From positions 3,221,402-3,255,819 of the forward strand of contig BFEA01000078.1 in assembly GCA_003427395.1 (NCBI GenBank): a stretch of 34,418 bases of DNA, written 5' to 3'. This DNA is from Chara braunii (taxonomy: Eukaryota > Streptophyta > Charophyceae > Charales > Characeae). Every line of letters starts with the position of its first letter. The stretch's first letter is position 1. The notes beneath the pieces are model-generated. The model was not told the DNA's origin, made no database searches, and worked only from the letters and a program-made list of their open reading frames with translations. The position numbers were made by a program, and so were the translations under genes. Below, in pieces: positions 30,404 through 34,418 of this stretch.

Positions 30404-30515
30404 ATCCTTCAAAATTGAAACGATACACAGAGAAGACTTTTTTAATTTCTTTTTTTCTTTTTCAAAAATTTGGACCATTTCTCCATTTATATGTGTCATC
30501 CTTGGGCACGGGAAG

Positions 30516-30623
30516 TACCTGAACGCCTGAATCTGGACGCGTGTGTGGAGATGTGTGGAAATGGTGTTGAGTTTCCTGAACCGCACTTGTCCACAAACAC
30601 GTCCAGATTCAGGCGTTAAGGTA
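30516..30623. mobile_element. Short fold-back element
   Basis: Arms of 28-34 bp at 30516-30549 and 30590-30623 are inverted copies: TACCT, aacgcctgaatctggacg, then tgtgga, with few mismatches. The element is 108 bp long and begins and ends in TA. It resembles a TA-target MITE, but the family is not recognised. Confidence 0.8.
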
Positions 30624-30730
30624 GCTCAACGCTGGTAGTGGGACTTGGCCATGTATCGTTCCAATTTTAACGGATGTCCCCAAGGACCGAGGAGAATATT
30701 TTGTCGCATGGACCATGAGCAAGGATGACC

Positions 30731-30859
30731 TGGGGCGTCGCTCCACCTTCCACCAAAATATGTACAAATTGGAACGAATCTTCCGTTAGAACATGGGCAG
30801 ATACACCGCCATATTTTTTGTCGTTTGTGCCTGTGGAGAGTGGTGGAGCGAGGCCCATA
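30731..30859. mobile_element. Dispersed GGGCCTCGCTCCACC-family element with both ends
   Basis: The left part (30731-30812) is a minus-strand copy containing gcgtcgctccacc, gaacgaatcttcc and acaccgccat. The right part (about 30833-30859) reads gagagtggtggagcgaggcc in plus orientation. Both ends are therefore inverted copies of the GGGCCTCGCTCCACC terminus, supporting a terminal-inverted-repeat element. Confidence 0.65.
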
Positions 30860-31277
30860 CATTATTGCATTACAAGAGAGATAAATCAAGAGATCCCCCA
30901 CCCCCCAAAAAGAAAAATAAAAAAAATTAAATTTATGAATCAAAAACAAAGAAAAAGAAAACAGGAAAAAGAAAAAACACCAAAGAAGGTGCGGTTAACA
31001 GCATCCCCTGCCTGTACTTTATGCCATTGCTGACGGCCTACGTCTAAAGACCTATAGTCCAATCTCGGTGAATGAATCTGACCGCAGACACTGTCAAAAT
31101 TCGGTCGAGTAAGTTCGAGCTCGATTTGCACTTTACACTTACATGTCATCTGGATGCCAATATCCTCGGCGTGTGGATGCTCGCTCACGAAGTCGACGTA
31201 AGGGGAGGGGAACTGCTGACGGCGTGCGGATCATCGCCCACTGGTGTTCTGCTTGATTTTCAGCCCTTCGTTGTGTG

Positions 31278-31284
31278 TATAAAG
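31278..31284 (+). promoter_or_regulatory. TATA box of the plus-strand DUF4360-like gene
   Basis: TATAAAG lies 198 bp before the ATG at 31476. Transcription would start near 31310 and give a 5' UTR of about 165 nt. Placement is similar to the TATA box of the other DUF4360-like gene. Confidence 0.65.
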
Positions 31285-31475
31285 AGCCCACGAGCGGGGT
31301 TCTCGACGAACACAAACGCTTGCCTAGACCCAGAGAACCGTGGTAGTAGAGAGTCCAGAGACCGAAGTCCACCAACGACTGTGGCATCACGAGAGGCTGC
31401 GCGAGAGAAGAACGCTTGACAGCCCAAGGACGAAGTAGCCGGCCGAGGAGGAGGGCGAAGCTGAGAAGAGCGGCG

Positions 31476-32090
31476 ATGGCTCGATCACTCTTTCCTGTGG
31501 TGGCCGCCATGGCGGCCGTGGTCGTCGTTTCACTTCTGAGCGCGGCCGTCCCTGCAAGCGCCAAGCCGCCGAAGCTGACGATCGAATCGGTCACGTACCT
31601 GGGCTCCGGCTGCAACTGGCAGAACACCAACTACGTCTTGTCCAACGACTACTCGACGGTCACTTTCATCTTCGGCGATATGATTGCCACCACGGACGGA
31701 GGGCTGGCCAACAGGAGGAGGAACTGCCAGGTGTCGCTCGGGTTGAAGTACCCCAAGCGCTGGAGTCTGTCGCTGGGAAGCGTGACTGGCCGCGGCTACG
31801 GCAAGCTCGATAACGGCGTCGAGGGCACCTATCAGACCAGCTACTACTTCTCCGGACAGACGGGGACCTCTTACGTCAAGCGCACTCTCAACGGCCCACT
31901 GGAGCTCAACTACGAATACACCGACGCCTTCGCCCTGCTCGTGTGGAGCCAGTGCAACAGCCTGCCGAACCTCAACATCAACTCCGAGGTGAGAGTCGAC
32001 GGCCCGGCGGGTCGCAACGGCATCATGACGCTGGATTCCACGGACAAGAAGTTCAAGCTCATCTACTTTCTCAACTGGAGCACGTGCTAA
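31476..32090 (+). CDS. DUF4360-like secreted protein (copy 2)
   Basis: A 204-residue protein starting at the ATG in gcgATGgc. An upstream in-frame ATG at 31416 would add 20 basic residues before the hydrophobic segment and is less likely. Residues 1-29 form a signal peptide ending VPASA, so the protein should be exported. Cysteines at 46, 84, 160 and 204 align with those of copy 1, as do ATTDGGL at 71-77, RGYGKLDNGVEGT at 106-118, TSYYFSG at 121-127, NSEVRV at 169-174 and the closing LNWSTC. This fits the DUF4360 family as I know it; its biochemical role is unknown to me. The gene is intronless and GC-rich compared with its surroundings. The stop is TAA followed at once by TGA TGA. A long (CT)n tract lies about 440 bp downstream. 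Confidence 0.9.
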   Translation: MARSLFPVVAAMAAVVVVSLLSAAVPASAKPPKLTIESVTYLGSGCNWQNTNYVLSNDYSTVTFIFGDMIATTDGGLANRRRNCQVSLGLKYPKRWSLSLGSVTGRGYGKLDNGVEGTYQTSYYFSGQTGTSYVKRTLNGPLELNYEYTDAFALLVWSQCNSLPNLNINSEVRVDGPAGRNGIMTLDSTDKKFKLIYFLNWSTC

Positions 32091-32526
32091 TGATGACAGG
32101 CTGATCTGCATCCAGCGAATCACAACCACTCTGTCAAGACGTCCTCGGGGACGGCGGTTTAAATAGATAGGCGCAGAGGTGGGTGTGGAGTTTTGTCTAT
32201 GGCTCTAGATAGGGAGGGATAGCTATGGAGGAGGAGGAGATGTACAGCCATCGTTACGCTGTTGCCGCCCTCCTTGAGGTTGTAGGTAGGTAGGGCTTCC
32301 CAGCAGCTCTACAGTGTCTGCACATCGTCAAGATGATGTATCGTGTCTTCTAGCTAGTCTGTTGTTTGAGAATTGCTCCAGGGACTCACCTGAAGAGATT
32401 GAATACGCCAATACTTCATTTCATTCGTTGGGCAAGGCAACGCTCGATCTTTCTTCGTTATTGTTGCAGTCCGTGAATCAAGTTGAAAGCTCAATGCTCA
32501 GTTCCGCACTTATCCTACTACGCTAT

Positions 32527-32528
<2 letters not shown>
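32091..32528. other. Downstream region of DUF4360-like copy 2
   Basis: Probably the 3' UTR and flank. No canonical AATAAA was seen close to the stop codon. No other gene is recognised. Confidence 0.4.
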
Positions 32529-32579
<51 letters not shown>

Positions 32580-32580
32580 N

Positions 32581-32645
<65 letters not shown>

Positions 32646-32668
32646 CGCTCTCTCTCTCTCTCTCGCGC
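32529..32668. repeat. (CT)n microsatellite, about 140 bp, with one N
   Basis: A long CT tract with a few G interruptions near its right end and an undetermined base at 32580, suggesting the tract length is uncertain in the assembly. Confidence 0.97.
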
Positions 32669-33537
32669 GCGCACGCACTTGAACTTTTTTGCTTTGACTG
32701 CCTTAAGATGGTACTATGTTTAAGTTTGTATCGTCAATATGTTCTGAAGAATCAATTAAACGTAGTTCTTTTGATTCAGATGTCTTTAAAAAAGTGCATG
32801 CTCATGTGCTGTGTCGGTTCCCTTATTACGTTGGTCAATCTCTGTATGCACTGTGCAGATGTCAATCCTTGCACCCCTCAGCAGGTCCTGTTACTTGATA
32901 CCAAACTGCGTCCACCGTTCTCTAGTGACTGCAGTTCCCAAAAACGCCTCCAGTGTTGTCAGCTGATGTCCGGCCACCTCATACAGCTTAACCCTTGTGT
33001 GTAACCCACCTTAGCAGACGGCACATCCCCTGTTTTTTCATCCCAACTGGATTTAACTGATACTTTGTTTGTCAACTGTGAACTGTCACATTTGTGTGGC
33101 AGTCAGCAACATGCACTTGTAATGGGCCTCATGTTAGGTTGGAAAAAGTTCTAAGATTTTTCCACAAGAACACCTAGGTACCTTAAGGCTCGACTACACT
33201 GCGATTTCACTTGTTTTCCATGCTCGATGCACCACCCACCGCTCAACAATTCTTGCTTACCAATATGGCAATATGGTGCAGACCAGAACCCAGAACGGAC
33301 CCCTCACAGCTGTAGTAAGGATAGCACAGCGGAGGACTGAAATACCAATAATCAGACCCAATCAATGTGTTGACACGGACTGAAAATCATCATCCTCATC
33401 ACACGGTGTGAAGGGGGACCAGGCGCTATCACGCAGAGAGGAGGCACCAGGCACCGACATTCATCGATGAGGTGCAGGGAGGAGAGACGAAGAGGGCGGG
33501 AGGGAGAAGGAGAGAGGTAGCCAATGTCTTCGATACC
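32669..33537. other. Stretch without a recognised gene
   Basis: Mixed sequence with only short open frames of no known similarity. Nothing is called. Confidence 0.4.
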
Positions 33538-33604
33538 GATCCCAAAACAGTCCCCCACAATGCCACTGCTCATATGTCAAGTCTGAATCTCGATGTCACC
33601 AAGT
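33538..33604 (+). repeat. 67-bp direct repeat, left copy
   Basis: Runs from gatcccaaaac to gatgtcaccaagt. It is repeated at 34277-34343 with about five differences and the same length, 739 bp away. Confidence 0.9.
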
Positions 33605-34141
33605 GCAGAGGGCCTCCATCTGCCCTGGCCTACAGCCAGGGCCTATTCAGCTATTTACCACTTCGGCCTGTGGGACCAGGCCGTGGCCTGACCCCACAGG
33701 CCGTGTACTGTTTCTGTCCAGTCCAGTCCTGCCCGGTACCACTGTCGGTACCAGGCCAGTCCAGTCCAGTCAGTCCGCTGGGGGTATACCCCAGCTGCAG
33801 TCTGTATCTCGTCATTCTTCATTTTGCACTTGTTGGAGTATGTGCGGTGTTTTGAGTCTGCGTCGGAGCTGCGCTGTCTCTTCCAGCTCCATCTCCACTT
33901 CCTCCTTCCTGAACCCCCTCTTGTCCATCCTGTCTGACCGCCATCCCGGCGGGTCCGGCACACTGGTATCAGAGCGGGAACGGTCCCGCTCCAACCCGCA
34001 CCCCCTTCCCCCCCCTCAGCAGCGGGAAATTGGTGTAAAGGCCAAGGCTGCCGCATGCGCGTGCACTCCACGCGCCCACGCTGCTCCGCTGCCCCGCCCC
34101 GCCCCGCTCCCGGATATATATTATCAAGCTCTGGGATGCTG

Positions 34142-34214
34142 CTGCTGCCCGGGTTTGAACCTGGGCAGCTGCTGCTCATGCGCGTGCGTGGCCAGTGCCT
34201 TAACACACTGGCCA
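34142..34214 (-). other. tRNA-like sequence, possible SINE head
   Basis: The minus strand reads tggccagtgtgttaaggc as an A-box-like part and GGTTCAAACCC as a B box (34151-34161). The 9-bp inverted repeat TGGCCAGTG/CACTGGCCA sits at the A-box side. It does not form a full tRNA cloverleaf by eye, so a tRNA-derived retroposon between the two 67-bp repeats is more likely than a tRNA gene. Confidence 0.5.
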
Positions 34215-34276
34215 AAGACACAATATGAGTTGATATTGTGGCTTGCTGCTGTTGAAGAGGTGGCACAGCAGCTACT

Positions 34277-34343
34277 GATCCCAAAACGCTCGCCCACAAT
34301 GTCATTGCTCATATGTCAAGTCTGAATCTCGATGTCACCAAGT
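34277..34343 (+). repeat. 67-bp direct repeat, right copy
   Basis: Partner of 33538-33604, in the same orientation. Together they bracket about 670 bp that includes the tRNA-like sequence. Confidence 0.9.
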
Positions 34344-34357
34344 CTCAATGTCACAAA

Positions 34358-34360
<3 letters not shown>

Positions 34361-34418
<58 letters not shown>
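34361..34418. repeat. (CT)n microsatellite at the window end
   Basis: An uninterrupted CT tract running off the end of the window. Confidence 0.97.

Noticed and set aside
31530-32129. Minus-strand 199-codon frame over the right gene.
   Set aside because: It is the antisense shadow of the GC-rich DUF4360-like coding sequence.
32314-33004. Open frames rich in Ser-Leu through the (CT)n tract.
   Set aside because: They are produced by the dinucleotide repeat and include an undetermined base.

Overview
This is a gene-poor, repeat-dense stretch of a eukaryotic nuclear genome, probably from the green lineage (streptophyte alga or early land plant). The evidence for that is indirect: an L1-type LINE whose ORF2 ends in a plant-type zf-RVT-like region, tRNA-derived SINEs, and two intronless secreted DUF4360-type genes with TATA boxes. 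Species cannot be fixed from the sequence. One 310-base assembly gap (16930-17239) and one isolated N (32580) are present.

Layout. Only two convincing host genes are visible, one near each end and pointing outward: a DUF4360-like secreted protein on the minus strand (607-1251, TATA box at 1491-1497) and a diverged paralogue on the plus strand (31476-32090, TATA box at 31278-31284). They share an N-terminal signal peptide, four aligned cysteines including the last residue, and the blocks ATTDGGL, RGYGKLD and TSYY. About 30 kb of transposable and satellite DNA lies between them.

From 1.8 to 4.2 kb there are fold-back elements, microsatellites and a truncated SINE with a 13-bp target duplication. 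From 4307 to 13116 lies an 8.8-kb minus-strand LINE with a poly(A) tail and perfect 17-bp target duplications. Its ORF1 (zinc knuckle) and ORF2 (endonuclease, reverse transcriptase, zf-RVT-like end) are readable but interrupted by stops and a few frameshifts. It seems to have landed inside an older terminal-inverted-repeat element (4240-13491). From 13.5 to 14.5 kb two further copies of the SINE sit head to head. From 14.6 to 20.4 kb there are several short DNA-transposon-like elements (a probable Mutator-type MITE, two 105-bp TA-flanked MITEs, a 281-bp element with 17-bp flanking repeats), tandem duplications and many poly(A)/poly(T) runs.

From 21022 to 30230 there is a 9.2-kb satellite: 29 copies of an about 331-bp monomer. 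Each carries tRNA-like A and B boxes 33 nt apart and, in most copies, a single T4 run just before the next A box. This is the layout of back-to-back RNA polymerase III units, and it is the most interesting object here. A six-monomer block is duplicated within it. The right end (30.3-34.4 kb) holds more fold-back elements, the second DUF4360 gene, a long (CT)n tract, and a tRNA-like element next to a 67-bp direct repeat.

No operon-like or pathway relation between genes is visible. The two DUF4360 genes look like an old duplicated pair whose spacer has been expanded by mobile and satellite DNA.
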